Source: Nostoc edaphicum CCNP1411 (GTDB lineage: Bacteria > Cyanobacteriota > Cyanobacteriia > Cyanobacteriales > Nostocaceae). From it: 64,000 bases of DNA. Positions 46,356 through 55,653 of the stretch are shown here, piece by piece. The notes under the pieces were generated by a model, which worked only from the letters and a program-made list of their open reading frames with translations, was not told where the DNA came from and did no database searches. How positions within the stretch are numbered: position 1 is the stretch's first letter; each line of letters starts with the position of its first letter. Where the stretch lies: NCBI RefSeq assembly GCF_014023275.1, contig NZ_CP054698.1:4402001-4466000 (forward strand), in the 5' to 3' direction. The translations under genes were made by a program, and so were the position numbers.

Positions 46356-47855
46356 CTACACCACTACTTTTTCTAGGATCAGCTTAGAACGCTTCACTTG
46401 ATCAGGAATTGCCACGGGATAATCTCCGGTGAAGCAGGCAGAACAGAAACTATTGGTGTCTTCTCGTGTCGCTTCTAGCATTCCCTCCCAACTAAGATAT
46501 GCAAGGCTATCTACTTCGAGTTGCTTGGCAATTTCCGCTACTGACTTGGTAGCAGCAATGAGTTGATCCTGAGAATCGGTATCGATGCCATAGAAGCAGG
46601 GATGAGTTACAGGCGGAGAAGAAATTCGCATGTGTACCTCTATTGCACCTGCTTCACGCAAGGTTTTGACTAGTTTACGGCTGGTAGTACCGCGAACAAT
46701 CGAGTCATCTACAATAATTACTCGTTTCCCTGCCAGCACATCTTTGAGGGGGTTGAGTTTCATCCGCAGACCCGATTCGCGCATGGTTTGGGTTGGTTGA
46801 ATGAAGGTTCGCCCAACATAGCGATTTTTAATTAGTCCTTCGCCGTAAGCGACACCAGACGCTTGGGAAAATCCAATAGCAGCAGGTATACCAGAATCAG
46901 GAACACCAAAGACAATATCGGCATCTACAACAGATTCTTTAGCTAATTGGTGTCCTAACCGCATTCGATAGCTATATAAACTCTCGTTGTGCATAACGCT
47001 ATCAGGGCGGGCAAAGTAAATCATCTCAAAGATGCACAATTTCCGCTCGGACTTTTGACTCCAATGATAAGAAGCCAAACCTTCTTCAGTAATCCAAACT
47101 AATTCACCTGGTTCTACATCTCGCAGGTATTCGGCTCCAATGATGTCTAAACCACAAGTCTCGGAAGCCAAAACGTAACGGACTGGATTACCAGCTAAAG
47201 TCCCGATTACAAGGGGGCGAATGCCATTAGGGTCACGGACACCCATAACACCGACGGGAGTGCCAATAACTAAACTAAAGGCTCCTTGGCAACGGTGAAA
47301 TGCCTTAATTGCACCTTCTAGCCAATCAGCGCCCGCATCTATGGCTTCTGCGATCGCAAAAGCGATCATTTCTGAGTCTGTTGTTGTGACTAAGTTACAT
47401 TTATTTTCAAGCAACTCTTGACGTAGTTGCACTGTATTGACTAAATTACCATTGTGTGCGAGAGCTAATGAACCCAAACGGGTTTCTAGTACTGCGGGTT
47501 GGGCATTAACTTTGCGGCTAGAACCTGTGGTGGAATAGCGAGTGTGACCAACAGCAAGACTACCGGGCAATTGATCCAAGACAGATTCATTGAAAACTTG
47601 AGACACCAAGCCCATGTCTTTGTGGAGATGTACCTTTGTACCCTCAAAGGTGGCAATACCAGCTGATTCTTGACCCCGATGCTGGAGGGCATACAATCCA
47701 AAGTAGGTCAGTTTAGCAACGTTTTCTCCTGGGGCGTAGATCCCAAAAACACCACAAGCTTCTTCTGGCTTGTCAGACTGATTTTCATGACTATTGATTT
47801 GGTTGTTGGTCTGGTCGGGGTATTCATCCGAAGTGACAGAATGAATAGAAATCAT
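46356..47855 (-). CDS. purF: Amidophosphoribosyltransferase
   Basis: 499 aa. After a 33-residue leader the catalytic Cys begins CGVFGIYAPGENVAKLTYFG, the Ntn glutaminase N-terminus that is exposed by propeptide removal. The PRTase motif is VIIVDDSIVRGTTSRKL. A later cysteine region, SFCSACFTGDYPVAIP, may reflect the iron-sulfur cluster found in many PurF enzymes. First committed step of purine synthesis: PRPP plus glutamine to phosphoribosylamine. It follows purL on the same strand, 167 bp downstream. Confidence 0.97.
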   Translation of the reverse strand: MISIHSVTSDEYPDQTNNQINSHENQSDKPEEACGVFGIYAPGENVAKLTYFGLYALQHRGQESAGIATFEGTKVHLHKDMGLVSQVFNESVLDQLPGSLAVGHTRYSTTGSSRKVNAQPAVLETRLGSLALAHNGNLVNTVQLRQELLENKCNLVTTTDSEMIAFAIAEAIDAGADWLEGAIKAFHRCQGAFSLVIGTPVGVMGVRDPNGIRPLVIGTLAGNPVRYVLASETCGLDIIGAEYLRDVEPGELVWITEEGLASYHWSQKSERKLCIFEMIYFARPDSVMHNESLYSYRMRLGHQLAKESVVDADIVFGVPDSGIPAAIGFSQASGVAYGEGLIKNRYVGRTFIQPTQTMRESGLRMKLNPLKDVLAGKRVIIVDDSIVRGTTSRKLVKTLREAGAIEVHMRISSPPVTHPCFYGIDTDSQDQLIAATKSVAEIAKQLEVDSLAYLSWEGMLEATREDTNSFCSACFTGDYPVAIPDQVKRSKLILEKVVV

Positions 47856-48022
47856 GCTAGCTTTGCTCCTGGTGGGGGGGTCAAGTCACTGGGATTATAT
47901 AAATGGTTGCGGAGTTCTTAACAAATCTTTAACCATCCATTAAAACAGTACCGTAATTATGCTCAGAGACGCTAATAAAAGAGTAAGGAGTTATGCTTTT
48001 TATTCCTAACTCCTCACTATTT

Positions 48023-50395
48023 TTAACTAGGGGTAGTGGTGTGGATGGCGATACGTCTGGCGATCGCATGGGAATAGCGATCGTTCATATCTTCGATACT
48101 AACTTTGATTAAGGTTTGGTTATCAGTGGTGAAAACCCCCAAACCCGCCTCAAAATTACCAACTGTGCCCAGTTTTTGCCAATCTTTACCCAGATGTTCC
48201 TGTAAGTATGATTCCCAAATTTCTTGTTGTGCTGATGCTACAGAAACTAAAATTCTGGCACCACCTTCGGCAAACAGCACTTTATCCAAGCGGTTTAATT
48301 GCGTTGGTGCTATTTCTAAATTGATTTCAGCACCAAGGTTTGCAGCAATACAACATTCGGCTAATGCGATCGCTACTCCTCCCTCAGCAGAATCGTGGGC
48401 TGAACGTACCCAACCATTACGAATTCCTTCACGACAAACTTTCTGCACACGGCGTTCCAAGTCAAAATTTACCCGTGGCGGTTTTCCGGCAACAGTATCG
48501 TGGATAGTGGCTAAGTATTCAGATGCTCCCAAACTGATTTGGGATGTCAGAGGTAATCCGAGAAGATAAATCACATCGCCGGATGTTTGCCAACCTTGAC
48601 CACAAATTTTGGTGATATCGGGAATTAAGCCCACCATACCCACAACAGGAGTGGGATAAATGGGTTGTGGGATGCCTTCAGAATCAAGAGTTTCATTGTA
48701 CAAAGAAACATTTCCGCCCGTGACTGGTGTTGCTAATTCTCGGCAACCTTCCGCCAAACCGCGACAAGCTTCTGCCAATTGCCAGTAACCAATGGGTTTT
48801 TCTGGAGAGCCAAAATTTAGGTTATCTGTCACCGCTAGAGGTTCTGCACCCACACAGCTAAGATTGCGGGCTGCTTCTGCCACTACTGCCTTCGCTCCTT
48901 CATAAGGGTCAAGATAAACATAACGAGGATTGCAATCTACCGTCGCCGCCACCCCTAATTTGGAATTTGGAATTTGGGATTTTAGATTGGGGATTTCTTC
49001 AAGGGGGCGCAAACGGATAACAGCTGCATCTGCACCACCTGGCAGTGTTACCGTATTATTTTGTACTTGATGGTCATACTGACGATATACCCAATTTTTA
49101 GAAGCGATCGTGGGTGTATCAAGCAAAGTTAAGAGAATATCATTCCAACTTTGCAGTCCTCCTTGAAGTTCTATTCCAGCAGTTGTGGAAGGAGGTAAGG
49201 AATCAGCAGTCCATTCCCAAGCTTGACGCGCATATTCTGGTGCTTCTGCCAACAACTCCCGGTTATACAGTGGTGTATTCTCCGCCAAAGCCTCAGCAGG
49301 AATTTCTGCTGCTACTTCACCCTGAAAGAGAATCCGCACAATGGGTTCAGCGATGACTGTCCCTGCGACAACAGCTTGAAGTCCCCAGCGGTGGAAAATA
49401 TCGATTAATTCCTGCTCACGCCCTTGATGAGCAACAAACAGCATTCGTTCTTGAGATTCCGAAAGCAGATATTCATAAGGAACCATCCCCGTTTCTCTGA
49501 CAGGAATCTTATCTAAATCTAGTTCAATTCCCACACCGCCTTTTGCTGCCATCTCTGAGGTAGAACAAGTGATCCCCGCCGCTCCCATATCTTGGGCGGC
49601 GACAACTGCACCCGTCTTAAACGCCTCCAGACAAGCTTCAATTAACGACTTTTCCAAAAAAGGATCGCCCACTTGCACAGCAGGGCGATCGTCTATGGAT
49701 TGATCGCTCAATTCTGCACTAGCAAAACTTGCGCCTCCCATACCATCGCGCCCAGTGGTGGAACCAACATACAGCACGGGGTTGCCTAAGCCAGATGCTC
49801 CAGATTTGACGATTTCTGAGGTTTCCATCAACCCCAGTGCCATAACGTTCACCAGAGGATTACCAGAGTAAGCAGAGTCAAAGTAAACTTCACCGCCAAC
49901 GGTGGGTACTCCCACACAGTTACCATAATGAGAGATTCCTGCCACCACACCGCTAAATAGCCGTTGGGTTTTGGCATCTTCTAAGGAACCAAAGCGCAGC
50001 GAGTTTAATAGGGCAATGGGACGCGCACCCATTGTAAAAATATCTCTGAGAATACCTCCGACTCCCGTTGCAGCTCCCTGAAAGGGTTCGACCGCTGAGG
50101 GATGGTTGTGAGATTCAATCTTAAAAGCTAGTTGGAGTCCATCACCCAAGTCTACAACACCAGCATTTTCACCAGGCCCCACCAGGATTCGGGGGCCCTC
50201 GGTGGGAAATTGTTTGAGTAGAGGTCGAGAATTTTTATAACAGCAATGCTCTGACCACATCACGCCAAACATTCCCAGTTCAGCTTTGTTGGGATGACGG
50301 CCTAGCCGACGGACAATTTCTGCGTATTCTTCTGGTTTAAGACCTTCAGCAGCAATTTCTTGGGGGGAAAAGGCTGGTTTTGAGGTTGCAGTCAT
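48023..50395 (-). CDS. purL: Phosphoribosylformylglycinamidine synthase subunit PurL
   Basis: 790 aa, the small-type PurL that works with separate PurS and PurQ. Landmarks: [20 protein letters not shown], the ATP/Mg loop [40 protein letters not shown], and [20 protein letters not shown]. The start is the ATG at 50395 ([18 protein letters not shown]); 10 residues upstream in the frame are not conserved-looking. Fourth step of purine synthesis; placed directly before purF as in many cyanobacteria. purS and purQ are not in the window. Confidence 0.97.
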   Translation of the reverse strand: MTATSKPAFSPQEIAAEGLKPEEYAEIVRRLGRHPNKAELGMFGVMWSEHCCYKNSRPLLKQFPTEGPRILVGPGENAGVVDLGDGLQLAFKIESHNHPSAVEPFQGAATGVGGILRDIFTMGARPIALLNSLRFGSLEDAKTQRLFSGVVAGISHYGNCVGVPTVGGEVYFDSAYSGNPLVNVMALGLMETSEIVKSGASGLGNPVLYVGSTTGRDGMGGASFASAELSDQSIDDRPAVQVGDPFLEKSLIEACLEAFKTGAVVAAQDMGAAGITCSTSEMAAKGGVGIELDLDKIPVRETGMVPYEYLLSESQERMLFVAHQGREQELIDIFHRWGLQAVVAGTVIAEPIVRILFQGEVAAEIPAEALAENTPLYNRELLAEAPEYARQAWEWTADSLPPSTTAGIELQGGLQSWNDILLTLLDTPTIASKNWVYRQYDHQVQNNTVTLPGGADAAVIRLRPLEEIPNLKSQIPNSKLGVAATVDCNPRYVYLDPYEGAKAVVAEAARNLSCVGAEPLAVTDNLNFGSPEKPIGYWQLAEACRGLAEGCRELATPVTGGNVSLYNETLDSEGIPQPIYPTPVVGMVGLIPDITKICGQGWQTSGDVIYLLGLPLTSQISLGASEYLATIHDTVAGKPPRVNFDLERRVQKVCREGIRNGWVRSAHDSAEGGVAIALAECCIAANLGAEINLEIAPTQLNRLDKVLFAEGGARILVSVASAQQEIWESYLQEHLGKDWQKLGTVGNFEAGLGVFTTDNQTLIKVSIEDMNDRYSHAIARRIAIHTTTPS

Positions 50396-50437
50396 GGAAG
50401 TAATGCACTCTGGGGGACAGAGCATTATTCTATCGAT

Positions 50438-50830
50438 TTACTTGCCCTGTAAGTGCAGTTCCATGAATGCAGATAGTTCTTCTTTGGATATTTCTTTCTG
50501 AACTACTCGAATCACCAAGTTGTAAGCTTGCTCTTGGGATAAGTTCAAACTGTAGCCGTTTAAGGTTATGAAGGTATCCATGACCGCAAATGCAGTGCGT
50601 TTGTTGCCATCAATAAACGGATGGTTCATCGCTAAATGGTATAGGTATGCTGCTGCTTGCTCGTGAATTGTAGGATGGAGAAGTTCGCCGCCAAAAGTAG
50701 CTTGAGGTTGTGCCAATGCTGAATCTAGCAAACCTTCGTCTCTGACACCAGATGTTCCACCAAAGCTGTTTATCTCATCTTGGTGAATGTCTAGGACTTG
50801 AGAAATAGAAAGAAATCTAGGAGTCTGCAA
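50438..50830 (-). CDS. doc: Doc-type toxin of a toxin-antitoxin pair
   Basis: 130 aa. The Fic/Doc motif HPFIDGNKRTAF (H-P-F-x-D/E-G-N-K/R-R) is intact, preceded by an AAYLYHLAMN helix. It resembles death-on-curing proteins, which phosphorylate EF-Tu when not held by their antitoxin. The start overlaps the preceding gene by 14 bp, the usual antitoxin-toxin layout. It lies 43 bp upstream of purL's start. Strong family call. Confidence 0.88.
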   Translation of the reverse strand: MQTPRFLSISQVLDIHQDEINSFGGTSGVRDEGLLDSALAQPQATFGGELLHPTIHEQAAAYLYHLAMNHPFIDGNKRTAFAVMDTFITLNGYSLNLSQEQAYNLVIRVVQKEISKEELSAFMELHLQGK

Positions 50831-51131
50831 GGCGACGGTAAACCTCCTGCCATTTCTGTTTAGAAGCTAAATAAGCCTGCCATACCTCTTCATCTGAGGC
50901 AATCTGATTTGAGGCAGTATTTTCTAACTTGTCTTCATTTTGTTCAATCTCGCGGAAAGATTGGGCAAAATCAGGAATATTTAATAATACTTTTTCAGTA
51001 ACTTCGTTTTCTTCTGTTTCTTGCAAGTAAGCCAGAAACGCAACTGCTAATCGCAACTTTTCAGTAGAAAGTTGACGCAAACGGCTTTCGGCTTCTGATA
51101 AATAAGTGCTGTGTTTTTGTTCTGTTGCCAT
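50817..51131 (-). CDS. Putative antitoxin of the Doc pair
   Basis: 104 aa. An acidic, helical protein: LSEAESRLRQLSTEKLRLAV and FLAYLQETEENEVTEKV, then a C-terminal part IASDEEVWQAYLASKQKWQE that may wrap the toxin. It is not the Phd-type ribbon-fold antitoxin; the call rests on position, size and overlap with doc. Its stop overlaps doc's start by 14 bp, so translation is coupled. No DNA-binding motif is recognised. Confidence 0.65.
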   Translation of the reverse strand: MATEQKHSTYLSEAESRLRQLSTEKLRLAVAFLAYLQETEENEVTEKVLLNIPDFAQSFREIEQNEDKLENTASNQIASDEEVWQAYLASKQKWQEVYRRLADS

Positions 51132-51460
51132 CGTTACCCCAAGCTAGGTATGTTGCAAGACATTGTGAATCAGTTCTGCTGCTAACTCTAGCTTATCGCG
51201 ATGAGTGAGGGCTTCCAGGTCAACAATAATCGAAGCTTTTATACACGGATATCTGTCTTACACCAAATGGTTTAGTCTTTAAAGATAACTTGATTTTGTA
51301 ATCTCAGTGAAATTTCTAGCTCTTGAACTTGCATAAATCTGCTGTCAATCAGAGATTATTCGGGTATATGCAGTTTAGATGTAACAATCAAGTGACGAGA
51401 ATCACACATATCGATGATTCGGATCGTCTCTTTGCGATCGCTAACTAAGCATAATTAATG
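51132..51460. other. Upstream region of the antitoxin gene and small-RNA candidate
   Basis: 330 bp divergent spacer. It holds a HIP1 site (gcgatcgc, 51433-51440) and no ORF of note. It must contain the TA promoter and possibly that of the small-RNA candidate. Confidence 0.4.
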
Positions 51461-51540
51461 ACAACTGAACTCTAGCCGAGTCATTAATAGGGAACACACT
51501 TAAATTGCCGACAGCCTTAATCAAGGACTGTCGGTTTTTT
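51461..51540 (+). ncRNA. Candidate small RNA ending in a strong terminator
   Basis: A short hairpin (actc-tagcc-gagt) is followed by a single-stranded stretch (cattaatagggaacacact and on) and then a near-perfect stem ccgacag-ccttaatcaagga-ctgtcgg. TTTTTT (51535-51540) follows at once. No ORF is upstream on the plus strand, so the terminator has no protein gene to serve. The layout (small hairpin, open middle, terminator) resembles short cyanobacterial regulators of the Yfr type, but I cannot match a known family. The 5' end is a guess. Confidence 0.45.
51508..51540 (+). terminator. Strong intrinsic terminator
   Basis: Stem ccgacag/ctgtcgg with an inner cctt/aagg pairing and a T6 tract. It is oriented for a plus-strand transcript with no protein gene upstream. 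Confidence 0.8.
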
Positions 51541-51722
51541 GTATTTGTCATTTGTCATTTGTCATTTGTCATTTGTCATTTGTCATTGGTCATTTGTCAT
51601 TTGTCATTGGTCATTGGTCATTTGTCATTGGTCATTAGTAAAATGCCCCATGCCCCATGCCCAATGCCCCATGCCCCATGCCCCATGCCCATATCCATAT
51701 CCATATCCATATCCATATCCAT
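51541..51722. repeat. Three adjoining short-repeat blocks
   Basis: 51545-51640: variants of the 7-mer TCATTTG/TCATTGG. 51641-51690: 8-mer-type atgccccatgccc units. 51691-51722: the 6-mer ccatat, about five copies. The three arrays with periods 7, 8 and 6 lie back to back. Frames crossing them (for example ICHLSFVICHLS) are not genes. Confidence 0.85.
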
Positions 51723-51891
51723 AAAATTTCCCCACAACTGGTTCGTAACTTGACAGAGATTTTGCCACAGCCACTACCAAATGTGGGGAAGGTATGATCA
51801 AATTGGGGATCTTATGCCAATCGAGTGCTAATATCTTGCACTCACTCTAGTAGACCGGAAGTATATTCCTAGAACCAGCACACACTTTGTA
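51723..51891. other. Spacer downstream of apcD
   Basis: No gene or clear terminator is seen. It separates the repeat block from the 3' end of apcD. Confidence 0.35.
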
Positions 51892-52377
51892 TTAAGACAT
51901 CGCTTGAATGATGTAATCAAAGTAGGGTGCTGCTTGAGCAGCGTCTTCGGCACTCAGTAAGCTAAGGGAGGCTGTTTTGAGGCAATTGATCGCTGTTACC
52001 ATTCCAGGCACGGGAACGCCCAATGAATTGTACATTTCCCGTACACCAATCAAACCGATTTTTTCAATTGGCTCTTTATCACCGGCAAGCACACCATAGG
52101 TAATTAGGCGTAAGTACCAGCCAAAATCACGGATACATAGAGAGCGTTGGCGTTCTCCGTAAGCATTGCCACCAGGGGAGATAAACTCAGGACGGTTCTG
52201 CCAAAGTTGTTTGGTTGCTTCCTGAACTATCTTTTTTTCATTTTCGGCTAAGGTAGCCGCAATCCGCGTCCGTTGTACGCCGGTTTGCAAAAATTCTTTG
52301 ATATTTTTAAGTTCGCCACTGCTGGGATAACGCAGTTCGTCGTCGGCTTTGAGAATAACTTGGCTAATTACAGTCAT
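51892..52377 (-). CDS. apcD: Allophycocyanin-B alpha subunit
   Basis: 161 aa, the exact family length. The chromophore-binding Cys81 in [28 protein letters not shown] before it and the end [12 protein letters not shown] match ApcD rather than ApcA. ApcD is one of the terminal emitters of the phycobilisome core and passes energy to photosystem I or II. I chose the Met at 52377 ([18 protein letters not shown]); the longer frame adds five residues. It stands alone, as apcD does in many cyanobacteria. A purine-rich AGGTGA lies upstream. Confidence 0.95.
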   Translation of the reverse strand: MTVISQVILKADDELRYPSSGELKNIKEFLQTGVQRTRIAATLAENEKKIVQEATKQLWQNRPEFISPGGNAYGERQRSLCIRDFGWYLRLITYGVLAGDKEPIEKIGLIGVREMYNSLGVPVPGMVTAINCLKTASLSLLSAEDAAQAAPYFDYIIQAMS

Positions 52378-52554
52378 GATGATTGAAATCACCTGAAATA
52401 TTATCTGTTAGTTTAGCGAGTTGGAGGTACACAAGTGAAGGGATCGGAGCTAGTTATGTATTGAATTTATCTATTTAGGGGTGTGGGGACTGAAGAAGGG
52501 AATAGGTAACAGGTTACAGGGTAAAGATTATTCCCTATCACCTGTCACCTGATC

Positions 52555-52590
52555 CCAATGACTAATGACCAATGACCAATTACAAATGAC
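52555..52590. repeat. Heptameric repeat (AATGAC type)
   Basis: tgactaatgaccaatgacca and attacaaatgactaatgac are the reverse complement of the TCATTGG repeats at 5238 and 51545. The array runs into the rlmD start codon, whose ATG (52593) follows directly; the ribosome binding site is thus buried or replaced by the repeat. Confidence 0.65.
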
Positions 52591-52592
52591 TA

Positions 52593-53999
52593 ATGACAAA
52601 AATAATTTGGCAACAGGGTGAATTAATTGAAGTTACGATCGCTAACCTGAGTGATACAGGCGATGGTGTGGGACGCGCTGATGAGCGTGTTGTGTTTGTC
52701 CCAGATACCGTACCAGGCGATCGCGCCATTGTCCGTTTAGTACATGTTAAACCCAAATACGGCCACGGGAAGCTCCAACAGCTATTAGAACCATCCCCAC
52801 ATCGGATTAGACCTAGCTGTATTGTGGCGGATAAGTGCGGTGGTTGCCAGTGGCAGCATATTAGTTATGATTACCAGCTAGTAGCCAAGCAAAATCAAGT
52901 TATCCAAGCAATAGAGCGCATTGGCGGTTTTGTTCAACCACCTGTAGATCCAGTACTTGCTGCCCCTTCTGCTTTGGGCTACCGTAACAAATCTACATAT
53001 CCTCTAGGCACATCGGCAACAGGACAGGTACAGGCTGGTTACTATCAAAAAGGTAGTCACCAATTAATTAACTTAAATCAATGTCCAGTCCAAGACGCGC
53101 GATTAAATCCCTTACTTGCCGAAGTTAAGCAGGATATTCAACAACGGGGTTGGCAAATTTATGACGAACAGCGTCACCAAGGAAAAATTCGCCATCTCAG
53201 TTTACGCATTGGCCGACACACTGGGGAAATGTTGCTGACTTTGGTGGTGAAAGACTGGAATTTATCAGGAATTGAAACCCAAGCCCAGGAATGGTTAAAG
53301 CGTTATCCGCAGTTAGTAGGAGTGTCACTCAATCGCAATGGCGATCGCACAAATGCTATCTTTGGATTAGAAACCCGTTGCATTGCTGGAGTCCCCCACC
53401 TGCGTGAAAATTTTGCTGGACTGGAATTTCAAGTACGCCCAGACACATTTTTCCAAGTGTATACAGAAACAGCAGAGGCACTATTGCAGGTAATTCAATC
53501 AGAACTCAATCTTCAAGGGCATGAGTTGCTAGTTGATGCCTACTGTGGTATTGGGACTTTAACTTTACCCCTCACCAAAAAAGTCCGTATTGCTACAGGA
53601 TTAGAAGTGCAATCAGCAGCAGTAGAACAAGCTATTTTGAATGCCCACCACAACGGAATTGATAATGTGACATTCCAAGTCGGAGCAGTAGAGAAATTGC
53701 TTCCAAAAATGGGCACAATACCAGAAGTAGTAATACTCGATCCGCCACGTAAAGGGTGCGATCGCGCTGTCATCGACACTTTACGGCAATTGAAACCATC
53801 TCGGATCGTTTACGTCAGCTGTAAAGTAGCCACCCTCGCCCGCGACCTGAAATTACTTTGTCAAGACGGGCTATATACTATCACACGGGTGCAACCTGCC
53901 GATTTTTTTCCTCAAACGGCTCACGTTGAAGCTGCTGCCTTTCTTGTGTTATCAGATTTAGACCAGGGTAGTAATTCCTTTAAAAAAACTGAAATTTGA
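52593..53999 (+). CDS. rlmD: 23S rRNA uracil-C5 methyltransferase RlmD
   Basis: 468 aa. An N-terminal TRAM domain (LIEVTIANLSDTGDGVGRAD) precedes an iron-sulfur Cys cluster (CIVADKCGGCQWQHISYDYQ and later NQCPVQD). The SAM-binding part has LVDAYCGIGTLTLPL, and the catalytic Cys is in DPPRKGCDRAV. The family methylates U1939 or neighbouring uracils of 23S rRNA (RumA/RlmC/RlmD group); I cannot distinguish members for certain. The start abuts a short repeat, leaving no classical Shine-Dalgarno. Monocistronic. Confidence 0.92.
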   Translation: MTKIIWQQGELIEVTIANLSDTGDGVGRADERVVFVPDTVPGDRAIVRLVHVKPKYGHGKLQQLLEPSPHRIRPSCIVADKCGGCQWQHISYDYQLVAKQNQVIQAIERIGGFVQPPVDPVLAAPSALGYRNKSTYPLGTSATGQVQAGYYQKGSHQLINLNQCPVQDARLNPLLAEVKQDIQQRGWQIYDEQRHQGKIRHLSLRIGRHTGEMLLTLVVKDWNLSGIETQAQEWLKRYPQLVGVSLNRNGDRTNAIFGLETRCIAGVPHLRENFAGLEFQVRPDTFFQVYTETAEALLQVIQSELNLQGHELLVDAYCGIGTLTLPLTKKVRIATGLEVQSAAVEQAILNAHHNGIDNVTFQVGAVEKLLPKMGTIPEVVILDPPRKGCDRAVIDTLRQLKPSRIVYVSCKVATLARDLKLLCQDGLYTITRVQPADFFPQTAHVEAAAFLVLSDLDQGSNSFKKTEI

Positions 54000-54390
54000 A
54001 ATTTTTAGTTTAGTGCATACCAAAGATGCTAGAATTGAATTAATCTAAAAATAAAAATTCATTTTGTTTAAATAAATTCAAGTTGCATAGGTTCTTAAAA
54101 AATATGAAGTGGATTGTCTAAATGAAAAATCGGCAACTAGCTAGAGTATACAAATGCTCTTTAAACTTAACAGCATCTTTTTAATTTGCTGACTTCATTA
54201 TCAAAGTTATTCCAGCCGCCATATATCTGAAGAATCCCAACTCATACTATAGAGCCAATGCTCCCTAGCATTTTCAAAATTTAGTTTTAAAGACGCAAGT
54301 TTGAAGGCAGCATGACCACCTCAAGTTTTATCAGGGTGCCTGTAATAGCAAACTGATGTCTAGCTAACTGAAAGCTATGGGGTTTCTCTT
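54000..54390. other. 391-bp spacer, nothing clear
   Basis: AT-rich, no ORF of note, no repeat or hairpin that I can support. It carries the upstream region of the ATPase gene. Confidence 0.4.
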
Positions 54391-54840
54391 GTGATTACTA
54401 TTTCACTCCGTCCAGTTGGACGTTATTGGGGCACTATTAGTTTTGCCTCAACCCTCTACCTTTGTCCCATATTAGATTTATTGCTGGCAGAAATTCCAGC
54501 AAAATTACAAGCAGAACTGCGGTTAGGACTTCAAGAAGCCCTAGTAAATGCAGCTAAACACGGAAATAATCTTGATCCAAGTAAAACAGTTGTAGTTCGT
54601 TTTTCCTTAATAGATAATCAATATTGGTGGATAATATCAGACCAGGGTAGTGGCTTTACTCCCTCATCTACAAGTAATGAAGAACCAACAGACTATCTTC
54701 CACCAGATGAGTCAGAAAATGGTCGTGGTTTATGTCTTCTGCATCAAATTTTTGATCAGGTAGAGTGGAACCGCAAAGGCACAGAATTGAGGCTTTGTAA
54801 ACAAATGGAAAATCGCCGCGGATTATCTCTGCGACGGTAA
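54391..54840 (+). CDS. Anti-sigma-factor-type ATP-binding protein (RsbW-like)
   Basis: 149 aa. A HATPase_c fold: N-box LRLGLQEALVNAAKHGNN, G1 WIISDQGSGFTP and G2 ENGRGLCLLHQIFDQVEW. This is the GHKL kinase core without a histidine-phosphorylation domain, as in SpoIIAB/RsbW anti-sigma kinases. No partner anti-anti-sigma factor is adjacent. The start is a GTG at 54391; a purine-rich stretch, ctatggggtttctcttgtg, precedes it, with weak Shine-Dalgarno. Cytosolic. Confidence 0.85.
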   Translation: MITISLRPVGRYWGTISFASTLYLCPILDLLLAEIPAKLQAELRLGLQEALVNAAKHGNNLDPSKTVVVRFSLIDNQYWWIISDQGSGFTPSSTSNEEPTDYLPPDESENGRGLCLLHQIFDQVEWNRKGTELRLCKQMENRRGLSLRR

Positions 54841-54842
54841 GG

Positions 54843-54906
54843 TATTTAGGAGTTAGGAGTTAGGAGTTAGGAGTTAAGAATTTAAAACTTTTAACTCCTA
54901 ACTTTT
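54843..54906. terminator. Repeat-derived bidirectional terminator
   Basis: Tandem taggagttaggagttaggag units are followed by complementary cttttaactcctaactttt, forming a long stem between the convergent ATPase and DUF6439 genes. Both arms are of the AGTTAGG heptamer type. Confidence 0.55.
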
Positions 54907-55183
54907 AGCTTTTTCCGTGAGTTGGACAGGGAGGCGCAGAAATAGAGCGATCTAACCAGCCAATTGCTTGTTCTAATCTAGCTTGAGCTTCTTGTGGCTG
55001 ATTCTTTAAAAGATACACAATAGCTGCTGCCACTTGTTCATTAGCGCGGGAATTGCGGTTAGACTTGAGGCGATGCCAATCGTTAGGGGAAATACTCAGT
55101 CTTTCCATCAGGGCTTGAGCTAGTTCCAGAGTAGTAAGTTCATTCAGTTGACTGGTTTGAGACAGCTGGGTAGATTGGGACAT
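54905..55183 (-). CDS. DUF6439 family protein
   Basis: 92 aa. The segment LTTLELAQALMERLSISPND, then WHRLKSNRNSRANEQVAAAI, YLLKNQPQEAQARLEQAIGW and the end PPCPTHGKS match what I recall of the cyanobacterial DUF6439 family. Helical, soluble and without known activity. Last codons overlap the hairpin repeat region. No operon partner. Family call moderately sure. Confidence 0.6.
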   Translation of the reverse strand: MSQSTQLSQTSQLNELTTLELAQALMERLSISPNDWHRLKSNRNSRANEQVAAAIVYLLKNQPQEAQARLEQAIGWLDRSISAPPCPTHGKS

Positions 55184-55288
55184 AATTATGAGTGCTGAGT
55201 GCTGAGTATTGAGTGCTGAGTCAAGAACTCATAGTTTTAATTTTGACTATTGGCAGACTCGCCTTTAATCTTAGTTTACTACTTGTAC

Positions 55289-55651
55289 ATGAAGCCGTCT
55301 AAACAATCACAACCGCCAGGGGAAACTCCAGAACCAGATTTTGAACAAGAACTAGAGGAAGTAGAGCGATCGCTCCTATCCTTAAAAAAACGTTACGATC
55401 AAGTGCAGCGCGATCGCCAACAACAGGCACAATGGCAACAGCGTCGCGATCAATTAAAGCACAATAAATCTCAGACACCAGAAATAAAAGCAGAGTTACG
55501 GCAAATTCAACAGCAGTTGGAAAGGCTAGAACTAAACTTAGAAAGCCAGTTATTTTCTTGGCGTAGCCTCAAAAAACCTTTCTGGCAAGTCGTCCGCTTT
55601 GGTGGAATGGGCGTTATCATAGGCTGGATATTAAAGTCTTATGTTGGGTAA
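55289..55651 (+). CDS. Small coiled-coil protein with C-terminal membrane anchor
   Basis: 120 aa. Residues 15-85 are a charged coiled coil ([20 protein letters not shown] ... [16 protein letters not shown]), followed by a C-terminal hydrophobic helix ([20 protein letters not shown]). The arrangement suggests a tail-anchored protein facing the cytoplasm. The start at 55289 ([12 protein letters not shown]) is chosen because the longer frame runs into unlikely residues. Two bases separate its stop from the asnS start, so the two genes are co-transcribed. No family recognised. Confidence 0.6.
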   Translation: MKPSKQSQPPGETPEPDFEQELEEVERSLLSLKKRYDQVQRDRQQQAQWQQRRDQLKHNKSQTPEIKAELRQIQQQLERLELNLESQLFSWRSLKKPFWQVVRFGGMGVIIGWILKSYVG

Positions 55652-55653
55652 AT

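Noticed and set aside
47990..48030. Stretch aactcctcacta that recalls the Yfr1 core motif
   Set aside because: It belongs to a degenerate taactcctaactcc repeat and lacks the flanking hairpins of Yfr1.
51540..51722. CRISPR array
   Set aside because: Units of 6-8 bp follow each other without spacers; no cas genes in the window.
51505..51753. Plus-strand frame reading ICHLSFVICHLSLVICHL
   Set aside because: It is the translation of a heptameric DNA repeat; the frame is open because of the repeat and begins inside the terminator.
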